The notes beneath the pieces are model-generated. The model saw only the letters and a list, made by a program, of their open reading frames with translations. It made no database searches and was not told where the DNA came from. Position numbers and translations under genes: made by a program. Shown one piece after another: positions 19,836 through 29,578 of a stretch of 64,000 bases of DNA (positions are counted from its first letter, which is position 1; each line of letters opens with the position of its first letter). This DNA is from Maribacter orientalis. GTDB taxonomy: Bacteria > Bacteroidota > Bacteroidia > Flavobacteriales > Flavobacteriaceae. The stretch spans positions 751,883-815,882 of the forward strand of contig NZ_FNZN01000001.1 in the NCBI RefSeq assembly GCF_900109345.1. The letters are read 5' to 3'.

Positions 19836-20600
19836 CTAAACAAATTCTCCTGTTCTTAATAATTCAATGATGTGCTCATCGCCTTCTAACAATCTGAAAG
19901 CAATCCATCTGCTATTCGCAATTTCTGGGTATTCTTTTTTAATTTCTAGGCTTAGTTTTTGAACCGCGTTTTCAATATTTTTAGGAATATTTTTAATACG
20001 ATGCGGCTTACAAATTATTTTTCCGTTTGCTACTTCACTTATGGTTTGAATTAATTCTGGAATCCCCTTATCATATCGGGCACTTGTAGGTACAACTGGG
20101 ATGCCTAAATAGCGTGCTAAGGTTCGTGTATCTATTTCAATATGGTTACGTTCTGCTTCATCCATTAAATTCAAACATAAAACCGCTCTATCGGTGATCT
20201 CTAAAATTTGTAATACTAAATTCAGATTTCTTTCGAGTCTACTAGCATCTACAACAATAACTGTTACATCAGGTTTTCCAAAAAGAATAAAGTTTCTAGC
20301 GACTTCTTCATCTTCTGATGTAGAGAGCAAAGAATACGTTCCTGGAAGATCAACAAGTTTATATTTCTCCTTATTATATTCAAAGGCACCCTCAGCCCTA
20401 GTTACTGTTTTACCTGGCCAATTGCCTGTATGTTGACGCAAACCGGTCAAAGCATTAAAAACGGTACTTTTTCCTGTATTAGGATTGCCTGCCAATGCCA
20501 CTACAAAATCAACCTCGGTAGTGTTTACCCCCAACCTTTTCAACCCTTCAGCATTAAAATGAGAACAAGTTTCACACGCACTCTTAGCTTTAACTTCCAT
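19836..20600 (-). CDS. feoB: FeoB G-protein subunit of a split ferrous-iron transporter
   Basis: A 254-residue GTPase equal to the cytosolic N-terminal part of FeoB. G1 is GNPNTGKS (residues 38-45), G3 DLPGTYS, G4 NLMDE and G5 SARYDKG, followed by the helical GDI-like part that ends RTGEFV. The N-terminus carries CETC (Cys 9 and 12), a small cysteine motif seen in some Bacteroidota FeoB proteins that could sense redox or bind metal. Start ATG 20600 lies 3 bases below the stop of the DtxR-FeoA gene. It ends with a TAG followed by TAT and TAA before the membrane subunit. Confidence 0.9.
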   Translation of the reverse strand: MEVKAKSACETCSHFNAEGLKRLGVNTTEVDFVVALAGNPNTGKSTVFNALTGLRQHTGNWPGKTVTRAEGAFEYNKEKYKLVDLPGTYSLLSTSEDEEVARNFILFGKPDVTVIVVDASRLERNLNLVLQILEITDRAVLCLNLMDEAERNHIEIDTRTLARYLGIPVVPTSARYDKGIPELIQTISEVANGKIICKPHRIKNIPKNIENAVQKLSLEIKKEYPEIANSRWIAFRLLEGDEHIIELLRTGEFV

Positions 20601-20603
20601 GAT

Positions 20604-21626
20604 CTACACTTTTTTAATTAAAATTTTTGATGCTTGGTTATTTCGCAAGGCAATACTTGTTCCTTTTATTAAAAAGGCATTAGGTTCTCCTAATGGATTT
20701 AACAAATCTAAACGAACATCAGCACCTTTTACAAAACCTAAATCTAACAACCTTCTTCTGCTTTCTCCTCTTATCTCTTTAGATATACCAATTATTTTAG
20801 CTGTTTCCCCTTCTTTTAAAATAGATAACCTTGCTAAATTTTCTTCTACAACCACATCTTTTTCAAGTATAGAAACGGTTATATTACCTGCTATAATCGG
20901 TGCTAATACAAAAGATTCTCCTTCTGAATGAAATACAATTCTCGAAGCAGTTTTGTCCACTACACGAATTAATGAACCTATATGAATTTTTTCTGCTAGT
21001 ATTTGTTTGTAAATAATATCTGGTTTGTCTTTTATATGAATGATTCTACCAATAGTGTCGACCGTTAATTCTGAAAGTGCAGTTCCTTTTATTTTTGCAA
21101 TTTTCCCTGTATTTGTTGGTATAGGATCACCATGAGGGTCAAATTGTGGATTTCCTAACTTTGATGCTAAAATATCTGTTTCATCTTTAGTTAATTCATG
21201 CTCTTTTCTTTCAGCTCTTTCATGCCATTCTGCTCTATCAAAACCTGTTTTTTCAGCCAAAAATTTCTCCCATAACCTATGTGCCCTTACTATACGCAAT
21301 GCATAATCACTACCTGACTTGGTGAGTTTTACGGCATCACCTTCCATGAAGATGAGTTCATGGGCGGCCATTTTATTTATGGAATCAACAATTAGGGTAT
21401 CATTAGTTTTTAGGGTTCTGATAATATCGTTTAGATTAAGATGTTTGTTTGCATTTTCACTATGATACAGCAGTTTTAAAATATCTTCAACAACTATTTT
21501 TCCGTTTGATTTAGAATTAGTTTTAATCAGCCAATACCAACCTTTATAAGGTCTAAACAAGAGATATGCAAATACCGATATCGCAAGAAATATTAATAAT
21601 GCCGTTATTGGATTATACGTATTCAT
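20604..21626 (-). CDS. Membrane-anchored DtxR-like protein with FeoA domains
   Basis: A 340-residue protein. Residues 8-24 form one membrane helix followed by RPYKGW. Residues 42-170 match DtxR/MntR metal regulators: winged helix (LNDIIRTL) and the dimer and metal part RIVRAHRLWEKFL, WHERAERKEHEL and NPQFDPHGDPIP; the Cys or other ligand seen in some family members before PHG is Asp here. Residues 170-250 and 265-340 are two SH3-like FeoA domains (the second with KEIRGESRRRLLDLGFVKG). It is the first gene of the feo operon and probably supplies the FeoA function at the membrane, with metal-dependent control. The RPYKGW segment recalls the end of manganese-type ABC permeases fused to DtxR. Confidence 0.82.
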   Translation of the reverse strand: MNTYNPITALLIFLAISVFAYLLFRPYKGWYWLIKTNSKSNGKIVVEDILKLLYHSENANKHLNLNDIIRTLKTNDTLIVDSINKMAAHELIFMEGDAVKLTKSGSDYALRIVRAHRLWEKFLAEKTGFDRAEWHERAERKEHELTKDETDILASKLGNPQFDPHGDPIPTNTGKIAKIKGTALSELTVDTIGRIIHIKDKPDIIYKQILAEKIHIGSLIRVVDKTASRIVFHSEGESFVLAPIIAGNITVSILEKDVVVEENLARLSILKEGETAKIIGISKEIRGESRRRLLDLGFVKGADVRLDLLNPLGEPNAFLIKGTSIALRNNQASKILIKKV

Positions 21627-22288
21627 TATTTTTTATATTTTTTTGGTTACACCTTTTTAAGTAATTTATGGTGCAAAATCAGTATCAATTTAAAGAGAAT
21701 CTAACGTATTATTAATCACCTTTTTCTAAAGTATAAATTTGTTTAGTCAATTTTCTTCTGTTTACGATAACAACTTAAATTGATTCTAAAAGTTACAAAA
21801 TATTTCTAGTTCAATCTAAGTATAATCAACAGTTATACTTAAACGGTAATCAGAAATATTCTATTAAAGAAACATAAATTAATCGTTTTAGAAACTAGTT
21901 AAGTACTGTAGTTAATAAATGTACTATTCATCACATATTTATCTTCGCATTTGCCTTCTTATAGTGAACAGTGCGTTTATTGACAAATATTTATTGTTTT
22001 CTATAAGAGTTAATGAACCTCATAAAACACGATTTCATTATTTAGTAGAGAAAGGGGCAGATTAATTTCTTCGCCTATTGTTTTATAGATTATTTCGTTT
22101 ACGACAATGGTATAATAATACTTGCCGGCGACTAAAAAAACTTGCTAATATCAAATTAGACTGATATTTTATATATTAAGTAATGAAACTATTCGTTTTA
22201 CATTCGATTTTATTACTTAATAAATACAGGAATCTGTATATAATTGTATTTTATATATTTTAAATAACTGATTACCAATAATATAGTG
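21627..22288. other. Long intergenic region upstream of feo and downstream of a helicase
   Basis: About 660 AT-rich bases. Both flanking genes are on the minus strand: the helicase stop is at 22289 and the feo operon starts at 21626, so the promoter of feo should be here. A plus-strand TATCTTCG near 21942 resembles a -7 box but leads to no gene. No coding frame was found. Confidence 0.45.
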
Positions 22289-23617
22289 TTATCGTTTAGA
22301 ATCGTCTGGTTTTGAATTTATCGTTGCAGCTTGGGAAAGATAATTTGCTAATATTTTTTCTACCAATTCTTCTTTGGTTAAATGATGAAATATCGTTTTA
22401 ACTTTAGTTTTAAATTCTTCAGAGACCTCACGATTTGGTTTTGTTTTAAAAATCTTTTTGGCCCATAGAAGGGTGTTATTCTCTTCAATACTTTGCGCAT
22501 CGGCTTTTTTATACTTGTTAAAGACAATACCCAATTCCTTTTCGAAATCAGCAATTTCAGCAACTTCTTCTTTTTGTAATATAGTTAGCGAAAGCCCATT
22601 AGCCCCAGCTCTAGCAGTACGTCCACTTCTGTGAACATAAGCATCATAGGTGTCAGGTAAATGATAGTTGACTACATATTCAATCTCTTTTACATCAATA
22701 CCACGAGCAGCTAAATCTGTAGCCACTAAAATATCAATATGTCCTTCTCTAAACTGACCCATAATACGATCGCGAATGCCTTGGGATAAGCTACCATGTA
22801 TAGCACCAGATGAAAATTTATTAATTGCTAGATTTTTAGCCAATTTATTAACGGCTGCTTTGGTTTTACAAAATATTATACCTCTCTGCCCCTCTTTCGT
22901 ATTTAAAAAATGAAGTAAAACGTCTAGTTTTTCAATAGGTTCTACCACTACATATTTATGGTCAATACCTTGATGACCAAGTGTTGACATATCTGCTTCT
23001 ACGTGTATCACATGTTTAGACATGTAATTTTGAACTAATTGTTTTATTGTACCTGGCATAGTAGCTGTGAACAATAAGGTTCTTCTCGATTTTGGAATAC
23101 CTTCAATAATGGTATCTAAATCTTCTTTTAAGGCACTCACCATTTCATCGGCCTCATCAAGAACTAAATATTTCAAGTTCTTAATATTAATAGCTTCACG
23201 CTTTACTAAATCGACTAAACGCCCAGGTGTTGCTACCACTACATGCGTAGCTATTTTTAAGCGTTCTATTTGAGGTTTTATAGGAATACCACCACATACT
23301 GCCGCTATAGAAATTGTAGGAGTATGGGAAGCGAACGATTCTAAATTGGTATGAATTTGCTGTGCCAATTCTCGTGTAGGTGCCAAAATCACAGCTTGTA
23401 CAGCAGTGTTTTTAGTGTCGATTAATTGTATCAAGGGAAGTCCGAAAGCAGCAGTTTTACCAGTTCCGGTTTTTGCTAATACAACAAGGTCTTCTTTTTT
23501 ATTTAGTACAACAGGAATACATTTTTTCTGAATATCCGTGGGAACAGAAATTTTTAAGTCCGCTAAACTCTTCTGTAATTTCTCATTTATTCCTAAATCT
23601 GAAAACTGCTTTGACAT
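22289..23617 (-). CDS. DEAD-box ATP-dependent RNA helicase
   Basis: A 442-residue helicase with complete motifs: Q-motif region at the start, AKTGTGKT (I), PTRELAQQ (Ia), TPGRLVD (Ib), DEAD within LVLDEADEM (II), TATM (III), ATDLAARGIDV (V) and HRSGRTARAG (VI). It unwinds short RNA duplexes, probably in ribosome assembly or mRNA decay in the cold. The C-terminal 70 residues are a charged tail of unknown role. A clear -7 box (TATCTTTG on the minus strand) lies 15 bases before the start. Confidence 0.93.
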   Translation of the reverse strand: MSKQFSDLGINEKLQKSLADLKISVPTDIQKKCIPVVLNKKEDLVVLAKTGTGKTAAFGLPLIQLIDTKNTAVQAVILAPTRELAQQIHTNLESFASHTPTISIAAVCGGIPIKPQIERLKIATHVVVATPGRLVDLVKREAINIKNLKYLVLDEADEMVSALKEDLDTIIEGIPKSRRTLLFTATMPGTIKQLVQNYMSKHVIHVEADMSTLGHQGIDHKYVVVEPIEKLDVLLHFLNTKEGQRGIIFCKTKAAVNKLAKNLAINKFSSGAIHGSLSQGIRDRIMGQFREGHIDILVATDLAARGIDVKEIEYVVNYHLPDTYDAYVHRSGRTARAGANGLSLTILQKEEVAEIADFEKELGIVFNKYKKADAQSIEENNTLLWAKKIFKTKPNREVSEEFKTKVKTIFHHLTKEELVEKILANYLSQAATINSKPDDSKR

Positions 23618-23631
23618 TAAAATTTTTTATG

Positions 23632-23639
23632 CAAAGATA
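23632..23639 (-). promoter_or_regulatory. -7 promoter box of the DEAD-box helicase gene
   Basis: The minus strand reads TATCTTTG here, a perfect match to the Bacteroidota -7 consensus TAnnTTTG, ending 14 bases before the start codon. A matching -33 TTTG is not clear. Confidence 0.6.
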
Positions 23640-23766
23640 ACGACACTTTTATCTTGAATACTATCAATACGTTTTATTAGTAGGTATAAAAACTAACTGT
23701 TCTAGAAAATATCAGTTGTATTCAAAAGTTTTGACAATAAGAAAGTAAGTACGTTGAGCACGGCTT

Positions 23767-24732
23767 TTATTTTTCACCTAACATGCGAAGCATTTTAGTA
23801 TGGTCCCAGATAGCATGACCTATAGATTTTTTGACATTATAAGGCATGCCAAATTCAAGTGCGGTTTCAGAAACAATTTTTGTTAGGTCTTTATAGTGTA
23901 CGTGACAAACATCTGGCAATACATGGTGTTCTACTTGATAATTGAGTCCGCCAATCAGCCAAAATAGTAACTTACTGTTTGGAGAGAAATTACTTGTTGT
24001 TGCGAATTGATGTCCATACCAATCATCTTTCATCATTCCTTTATCATTAGGAAGTGGAAACTCGTTCACGGGCATAATATGTGCTATCTGAAAAACAATA
24101 CTTACCAACATTCCGGTTACAAAATGCATAGATAAAAATGCCAATAAAATTATCCACCATGCAAAAGGTAGCATAATCATAGGTAATATCAATGCATAAG
24201 AATAATACAATAGTTTCCATACCGCCATGCTAACCAATGTTTTTTTATATTCATTTTTTTTGTCTAAAAACCCCATGTCACGAAAGCGTTTTAGGCGCAC
24301 AAAATCTTTGGTAGTTATCCAAGATAATGTAGATATCATATAAAAAAACCATATATAAATATGCTGATATTGATGTACCCAATAATGTTTGGCATGTGGT
24401 GAGAAACGTAAGAAAAATGGTGCGTTCAAATCATCATCAGCATGGTCTATATTGGTGAAAGTATGATGCAAAACATTGTGCTGAATTTTCCAGATAGTTG
24501 CATTGGCACCAATAAGGTTGAACGAATAGCCTAAAAGAGTATTGATTCTTTTGTTTTTAGAGTATGAGCCATGTATGGCATCATGCATAACTCCCATACC
24601 TATACCGGCCATGCCCAATCCACTTAAAATGTATAATGAAAATAGTATTGGAACAGAAGTAACCAAGCCTGATGAAAGTAGCATGAGGGGGGCAAAGAAC
24701 AATGTCAACATAATTATGGTTTTTACAACCAT
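23767..24732 (-). CDS. Membrane fatty acid desaturase
   Basis: An integral membrane di-iron desaturase (321 residues from the ATG at 24732) that puts a double bond into acyl chains using O2. The three histidine boxes are HDAIH (50-54), HNVLHH (near 87) and QVEHH (near 268), and the spacing fits acyl-CoA or acyl-lipid desaturases with four membrane helices. The frame stays open upstream to 24858 and reads like the normal N-terminus of the family (NPKFSRDINPDFSRTLRKRV from 24840), yet it contains no ATG, GTG or TTG. So either an ATC near 24846 starts translation, or the gene has lost its start and now makes a shortened protein. It lies 149 bases upstream of the helicase's promoter region on the same strand group. 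Confidence 0.85.
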   Translation of the reverse strand: MVVKTIIMLTLFFAPLMLLSSGLVTSVPILFSLYILSGLGMAGIGMGVMHDAIHGSYSKNKRINTLLGYSFNLIGANATIWKIQHNVLHHTFTNIDHADDDLNAPFFLRFSPHAKHYWVHQYQHIYIWFFYMISTLSWITTKDFVRLKRFRDMGFLDKKNEYKKTLVSMAVWKLLYYSYALILPMIMLPFAWWIILLAFLSMHFVTGMLVSIVFQIAHIMPVNEFPLPNDKGMMKDDWYGHQFATTSNFSPNSKLLFWLIGGLNYQVEHHVLPDVCHVHYKDLTKIVSETALEFGMPYNVKKSIGHAIWDHTKMLRMLGEK

Positions 24733-24861
24733 AGTTACATTAGCATTACGACTCTTATTATTGGTTTTAAAATAGGTGTTTACTCTTTTTCTTAATGTTC
24801 TTGAAAAATCAGGATTTATGTCCCGGGAGAATTTTGGATTTGCGATACTGTTATAGTTTTA

Positions 24862-25292
24862 GGGGATTTTTATCAATAAAAAAAATAGCAGCTTTTGTTT
24901 ATAAAGAGGTGCTGACTTAACCTAATTTGCTTATGTTTATATGAACCAATTATTTTGTAATATCAGAGTGATATGACCTTTTATATTCAATAAATTAAAG
25001 AGAGCGATAGATTAATTAAAATTGTTACAAATTAAAAAACGGAAAGCAATCCAAATTAGTAATGCTTTAAAGGTAGGTTAAATTAGTTTGGCTATAAATA
25101 TATTATTTAAATAACTGACAATCAGATATTAATGATTAATTTATGGTTGGGCATTTTTTTAGCATTTTTTACTTTTCTTTAAATGTTGATTTTACGGAGC
25201 ACTTATCTATCCAGTAACTCCCAACTAACCCATCTGTCCAGGCCATACTGGTACCATTTATCGCCATTTTGAAAAAATAAATCATTATTTCT
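24862..25292. other. Intergenic region next to a decayed gene
   Basis: About 430 AT-rich bases. On the minus strand 25169-25285 an ATG opens 38 codons (containing MAWTDGLVGSYW and ending STFKEK) that look somewhat protein-like; I cannot name them and do not call a gene. The promoter of the desaturase should lie at the left end. Confidence 0.4.
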
Positions 25293-26419
25293 TTACACTT
25301 TAAACTCTATGGTTTGGTCATAAATGTGGCCATTTTTCCAAGCATTAAAGAAAGCTATAAGTAAATTGATTTCTTCATATTTGGTTAAATCCATAGCTAA
25401 CCCAAATAAATCTTTAACAAACGGTATAACTTCTTCGGGAGTATTCGTATCATAATGAATTAAAGATAAAAGCCTAATTATATGGTCGTTAAGAGACTTA
25501 TCTGTTGAAGATTTAAGGACCTTCATAGCAATGTAATTGGAAGTGTCGGGTGGTTGATAAAGAATTGTTTTTGCCTGATGCAAGACCGTTTCTTTGAAAA
25601 AATTAAACTGTGGTTTCCATTTCGAAAGGTCGAATTTCTTTCTTCTGAAAAGCAATGCGATTTGTTTCCAATTCCAAAAATTTTGTATCGCATCAGAAGA
25701 CATAAGTGAATTACTTGTTCCGATAGAAATATTCTAATAACTTTAAGAGATGTTCCAAGCTTATAGGCCTCAATTATTCCTGCTAAAATAGGATTGTTGA
25801 ATTCACCTAGAGCGCCATCCCATAATTCATAAAATATATTGCATTCTTTTGCTTAAAAGCGATCAAGGAAATCAAAATACTGTACAGTTGCGTTAGAAGA
25901 GTAATTTAAAGCTTTTGTTTATTTTTCAGAATCATAGCCATTACCACTAGTGGAAAATGATTGAAAGAACTTTACACGGTTATTAAGGCCATCATAAGTA
26001 AATACTACTATATTTAAGAGATTCTTTGCCTTTGAATTGTGGCAATTCATTCATTTGCACTTTATTAATCTCAGGAAAAAGGTTCTCAAAAGCCTCATTT
26101 TTTTTGTAGTACTGTATTTTGGACCATAGCCTGCATTCAATAAATCAAGATAATCAACTTGAAAATAGCCGTCTTTAAAGGTGTTTTTGTGAAATATCTG
26201 TTCTTTATTCTTCTTATTTTGAAATAAAGTAATTGCTTTATAGATAGAATAATCTTCGGCCAAAGCAGCTAAAACTATACTACCACCTGAATTAGCAATA
26301 ACTAGGTCGAACTTTCGTAGTATTTCGTGACCATTAAGGTTTCCATAGCGATCTTTTAAGGTAAGTAGTTGAATAACTGCCCAACTTCGGCCGCCATCGA
26401 GTGAAAGATTTTTTTACAT
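25293..26419 (-). pseudogene. Decayed patatin-like phospholipase
   Basis: A patatin-family lipase gene broken into several frames. From the 5' end (26419) one can read LSLDGGRSWAVIQLL (oxyanion DGG motif), NGHEILRKFDLVIANSGGSI (nucleophile GxSxG-like), then the piece 26263-26051 (LNAGYGPKYSTTKK), a shift into NEAFENLFPEINKVQ, a further shift into TYDGLNNRVKFFQSFSTS, a stop, another piece (GALGEFNNPILAGIIEAYKL) and the C-terminal piece 25703-25293. At least four frameshifts and two stops separate them. Order and strand are kept throughout, so it was once one gene of about 370 codons. It differs from the intact patatin at 32452. Confidence 0.88.
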
Positions 26420-26839
26420 TTTTACAAAACTATTGTATTACCCATTATAATATAGATATCGACGATATTTTATAAAAGGACGAGGGAACTACCTTTATTG
26501 AAGTTATTAAATATATAGAATACTATTGATATTCTGTTATAGGAATTCCTTTGAATTTATGAGGATATTCTTCCAATTTATAGAATTTGGGAGGAAAGTA
26601 AGGTTTGTATTTTCGAAAATGTATTTAGTTGTTATTAGTTTAAAGGAATTGAAATGTTATAAACTTAAGTCAAGAACATTTGCTTAATCACAGTATTTAA
26701 AAATATCCAAGAACCGCTTTACTTAGATTTTCACTTAAAAAAGAAATTGCTTTTTTAAAAAAATTTAAGAATAAGTTCAATAGTAAATTCTCACCCCGTT
26801 AAAAGCTAAAACATATAACTTTAAAAGTGTTTCAACTAT
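26420..26839. other. Intergenic region without a supported gene
   Basis: About 420 very AT-rich bases between the end of the FabD gene and the start of the patatin remnant. Nothing with coding character, no hairpin terminator and no -7 box that I can support. Confidence 0.45.
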
Positions 26840-27715
26840 TTATGAGATTCCATTTATTATAACATTTTTATTAATGTTACGAACGAGGCGTCTTAAAAAA
26901 TTTCCAGGACCAATTTCAGTAAATTCAGTCGTTCCATCCTTAATCATATTGAGCATGGTATGCCTCCACATTACTGGATGCGTCAATTGATCGACTAAAT
27001 TTTTCTTTATTAATTCTATATCGATTATTGGTAGTGCGTTGACATTCTGATAAATTGGGCAAATTGGTTTTTTGAATTTGGTTTCGGCTATTGCCGACTT
27101 GAATTCCTCAACGATTGGCTCCATAAAAGGAGAATGAAATGCTCCACTTACAGCTAATGGGAACACACGATTAGCACCTGGCCTTAATTTTTCGCAAACT
27201 TCATCTAATGCCTTTATTTCTCCTGAAATAACAACTTGTTTCAACGCATTATAATTAGCAGGTACAACGATACCTTCTACCTTGTCACAGATATCTTTAA
27301 CAATAACATCGTATAACCCCACAACAACGGCCATACCTGTATTTTCAATTTCACAAACTTTTTGCATAAGCGAGGCGCGCTTGGCTATTAGTTTAAGGGC
27401 CGATTCAAAATCTAGAGATTCAATAGCAGCCAAAGCTGATATCTCACCCAACGAATGCCCGGCAACCACATCGGGTTTAAACCCCTTGCCAAGGGTTTTT
27501 GCCAAAATATAAGAGTGTAAAAATATTGCAGGCTGCGAAAATTTGGTTTGCTTCAAATCTACGGCAGACCCATTAAACATTACATCAGTAATTGAATATT
27601 TTAAAATAGTATTGGCCTTTTTAAAATATTCTTGAGCCAATTTAGATTTTTCATACAACTCTTTTCCCATACCAGGAAATTGAGTGCCTTGACCAGGAAA
27701 TAAGTACGCATGCAT
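26840..27715 (-). CDS. fabD: Malonyl-CoA:ACP transacylase
   Basis: A 291-residue cytosolic enzyme that loads malonyl groups from CoA onto acyl carrier protein for fatty acid synthesis. Typical features are FPGQGTQFPGMG at the start, the catalytic Ser in GHSLGE (near 93) and the catalytic His in GAFHSP (near 199); QNVNALP and GPGNFL are family blocks. It stands alone, away from other fab genes, so it may be a second copy beside one in a fab cluster elsewhere; that cannot be tested in this window. Confidence 0.92.
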   Translation of the reverse strand: MHAYLFPGQGTQFPGMGKELYEKSKLAQEYFKKANTILKYSITDVMFNGSAVDLKQTKFSQPAIFLHSYILAKTLGKGFKPDVVAGHSLGEISALAAIESLDFESALKLIAKRASLMQKVCEIENTGMAVVVGLYDVIVKDICDKVEGIVVPANYNALKQVVISGEIKALDEVCEKLRPGANRVFPLAVSGAFHSPFMEPIVEEFKSAIAETKFKKPICPIYQNVNALPIIDIELIKKNLVDQLTHPVMWRHTMLNMIKDGTTEFTEIGPGNFLRRLVRNINKNVIINGIS

Positions 27716-28264
27716 AACTAGAATAGATTGTTACAATTTTTAATTACTCCATCTTGATATGTAATAGAATCTTTAAGAAAACAAGCACTTATTTGTTAAA
27801 GTGGAATTTTATCAGATGCTGTTAAGTTTTGTATATCAATATTTTATAAATATAGACTATAGTACAGCAATGTGAACTTTTAATTAAAACTCTGCACTAT
27901 GTAACATTTAAAAAGGTTGAAATACACTAAGCCTATTTTTGAATATTGAAAAATATTAGCGCTTGAATTAAAGAAACATACCAACACAATTAATCATAGT
28001 GAATATCCGCATATCAAATTCTTTAAGCTTAATATTACTCTACTACTAAATTTTAATTTATATTAAATTATGACCTTTTAATAGATTCATTTTAAAATAC
28101 GAGATTTTGATTATGTATCATTCCATAGAATTTAAGTGTGCCCATTAGAGTATATAACCAAAGATTCAAGTAGTATTTTATTCAATCCCTTGGCACTATG
28201 TATTATGAAACACTTTGCCTCTACCTTATATAAAAATGAAATTAAAGTTGTGTTAATCGAAAAG
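27716..28264. other. Divergent intergenic region between fabD and a TetR gene
   Basis: About 550 AT-rich bases. Short frames on both strands near 28130-28350 are shadows and lack coding character. The promoter and operator of the TetR gene begin at 28265. Confidence 0.45.
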
Positions 28265-28291
28265 AATGAACATTCATTTTCTGTATCTTTG
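28265..28291 (+). promoter_or_regulatory. TetR promoter with palindromic operator
   Basis: AATGAA-CA-TTCATT (28265-28278) is a perfect 6-base inverted repeat with a 2-base centre. TATCTTTG (28284-28291), a perfect -7 box, follows after 5 bases, so a repressor bound here would block the promoter. Transcription would start near 28298 and the TetR ATG is at 28311. The same operator sequence, with one central base different, lies before the gene at 34817. Confidence 0.75.
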
Positions 28292-28310
28292 TGTTTTAAT
28301 TTTATTAAAT

Positions 28311-28895
28311 ATGGCAGCACTTCAAAAAAGTATAGACAAGCGTAACGCATTAATACAAGCGACTATTGAATTAGTGAATAACGATGGGTTTCATGCTACC
28401 CCCATGAGTAAGATTGCTAAAATGGCCAGTGTTTCACCAGCAACCATTTATCTATATTTTGACAATAAACAGGATTTAGTAAACAAAACTTATATCGAAG
28501 TTAAAGCATGTTATACCGCATATGCTTTTGAAACATATGATGAAACCATGCCTGTAGAATATGGTTTTAAAGTGATTTGGAAACGCATAGCAGAATTTAA
28601 AATAAAAGAAAGTGCAAATGCCCTGTTTTTAGCACAATGTGATAATACTCCCATGATTGATGAAGCAAGTAGACAAGAAGGTATCAAGCATTTACAACCC
28701 CTTCTCGACCTATGGGCTCGTGGAAAAAAAGAGGGCATTATTAAACCGCTATCAGATTACTTATTGTATGCCTACGCTATAAATCCGTTATCATTTTTAA
28801 TGATGGCACAAAATCGTGGGTCGATTCAATTAACTCAACTAGAACTAGACCAAGCTTATGAGGCAGCTTGGAGTAGTATTAAAGTCTGTAAATAA
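28311..28895 (+). CDS. TetR-family transcriptional regulator
   Basis: A 194-residue repressor. The N-terminal helix-turn-helix is RNALIQATIELV, then FHATPMSKIAKMASVSPATIYLYFDNKQDLV; the C-terminal part is a helical ligand-binding domain with Cys in KACYTAY and LAQCDN that could react with electrophiles. A frame is open 15 codons upstream, but that leader would overlap the promoter, so the ATG at 28311 is chosen. The gene is first in an operon with an NAD(P)-binding protein and a nitroreductase, a layout like NemR/NemA, and probably represses itself through the palindrome at 28265. Confidence 0.85.
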   Translation: MAALQKSIDKRNALIQATIELVNNDGFHATPMSKIAKMASVSPATIYLYFDNKQDLVNKTYIEVKACYTAYAFETYDETMPVEYGFKVIWKRIAEFKIKESANALFLAQCDNTPMIDEASRQEGIKHLQPLLDLWARGKKEGIIKPLSDYLLYAYAINPLSFLMMAQNRGSIQLTQLELDQAYEAAWSSIKVCK

Positions 28896-28896
28896 C

Positions 28897-29562
28897 ATGA
28901 AGAAGACAGCTATTATATTAGGAGCTTCGGGTTTAACCGGTGGTCTTTTACTTCAAAAATTAATTGATGACAATAGGTACAGTACTATTAAATTATTTTC
29001 ACGAACCCGCATTGAAGGCTTACCAAATAAAGTTATTCAATTCATTGGTAATTTACTAGAGCTAGAACAGTTTAGTGCAGATTTTATCGCAGATGAAGTG
29101 TATTGTTGCATTGGTACTACCGCAAAAAAAACACCAGACAAAAAGTTGTATAAGAAGATAGATTACGGGATACCCGTTGCCGCTGCCAAGCTTGCAAAGG
29201 AAAATGACATACCAACCTTCTTAGTTATTTCTGCCATGGGAGCAAATAAAACGAGTAGTGTGTTTTATAATAGAACAAAAGGTGAAATGGAACAAGGTGT
29301 GCTTCAGCAAGGCATTAAGAATACTTCAATATTAAGACCCGCATTAATTGGTGGTGAACGTAACGAACGTAGAGTGTTGGAAAAAATAGGAATTGTGGTA
29401 TTCAAAATTATACAGCCACTTTTCATTGGCCCATTAAAAAAGTATAGAATTATAAATGCAGAAAGTATTGCACAAGCCATGCTTAATCTTGCCAATAACA
29501 CAAGTAATACACAAGTAGTTATTACTTCAAGCGATATCATACAATTAGCTAAAAACAACTAA
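28897..29562 (+). CDS. NAD(P)-binding Rossmann protein (TIP30/NmrA-like)
   Basis: A 221-residue atypical short-chain dehydrogenase relative. GASGLTGGLLL at the N-terminus binds NAD(P)H, CCIGTTAKKT and SAMGANKTSSVFYNRTKGEME (in part) match the TIP30/HTATIP2 group, where YxxxK-type residues remain. It probably reduces or senses a small substrate or nucleotide. The ATG at 28897 lies one base after the TetR stop; an earlier in-frame start would overlap TetR and lacks support. It is the middle gene of the operon. Confidence 0.8.
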   Translation: MKKTAIILGASGLTGGLLLQKLIDDNRYSTIKLFSRTRIEGLPNKVIQFIGNLLELEQFSADFIADEVYCCIGTTAKKTPDKKLYKKIDYGIPVAAAKLAKENDIPTFLVISAMGANKTSSVFYNRTKGEMEQGVLQQGIKNTSILRPALIGGERNERRVLEKIGIVVFKIIQPLFIGPLKKYRIINAESIAQAMLNLANNTSNTQVVITSSDIIQLAKNN

Positions 29563-29578
29563 AACAAGAGTTATTTAA

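Noticed and set aside
25169-25285. Minus-strand frame of 38 codons containing MAWTDGLVGSYW
   Set aside because: Looks somewhat protein-like, but no signal, family or promoter supports it, so it stays within the intergenic note.
28132-28350. Overlapping open frames on both strands before the TetR gene
   Set aside because: They cover the operator and promoter and have no family resemblance; they are chance frames.
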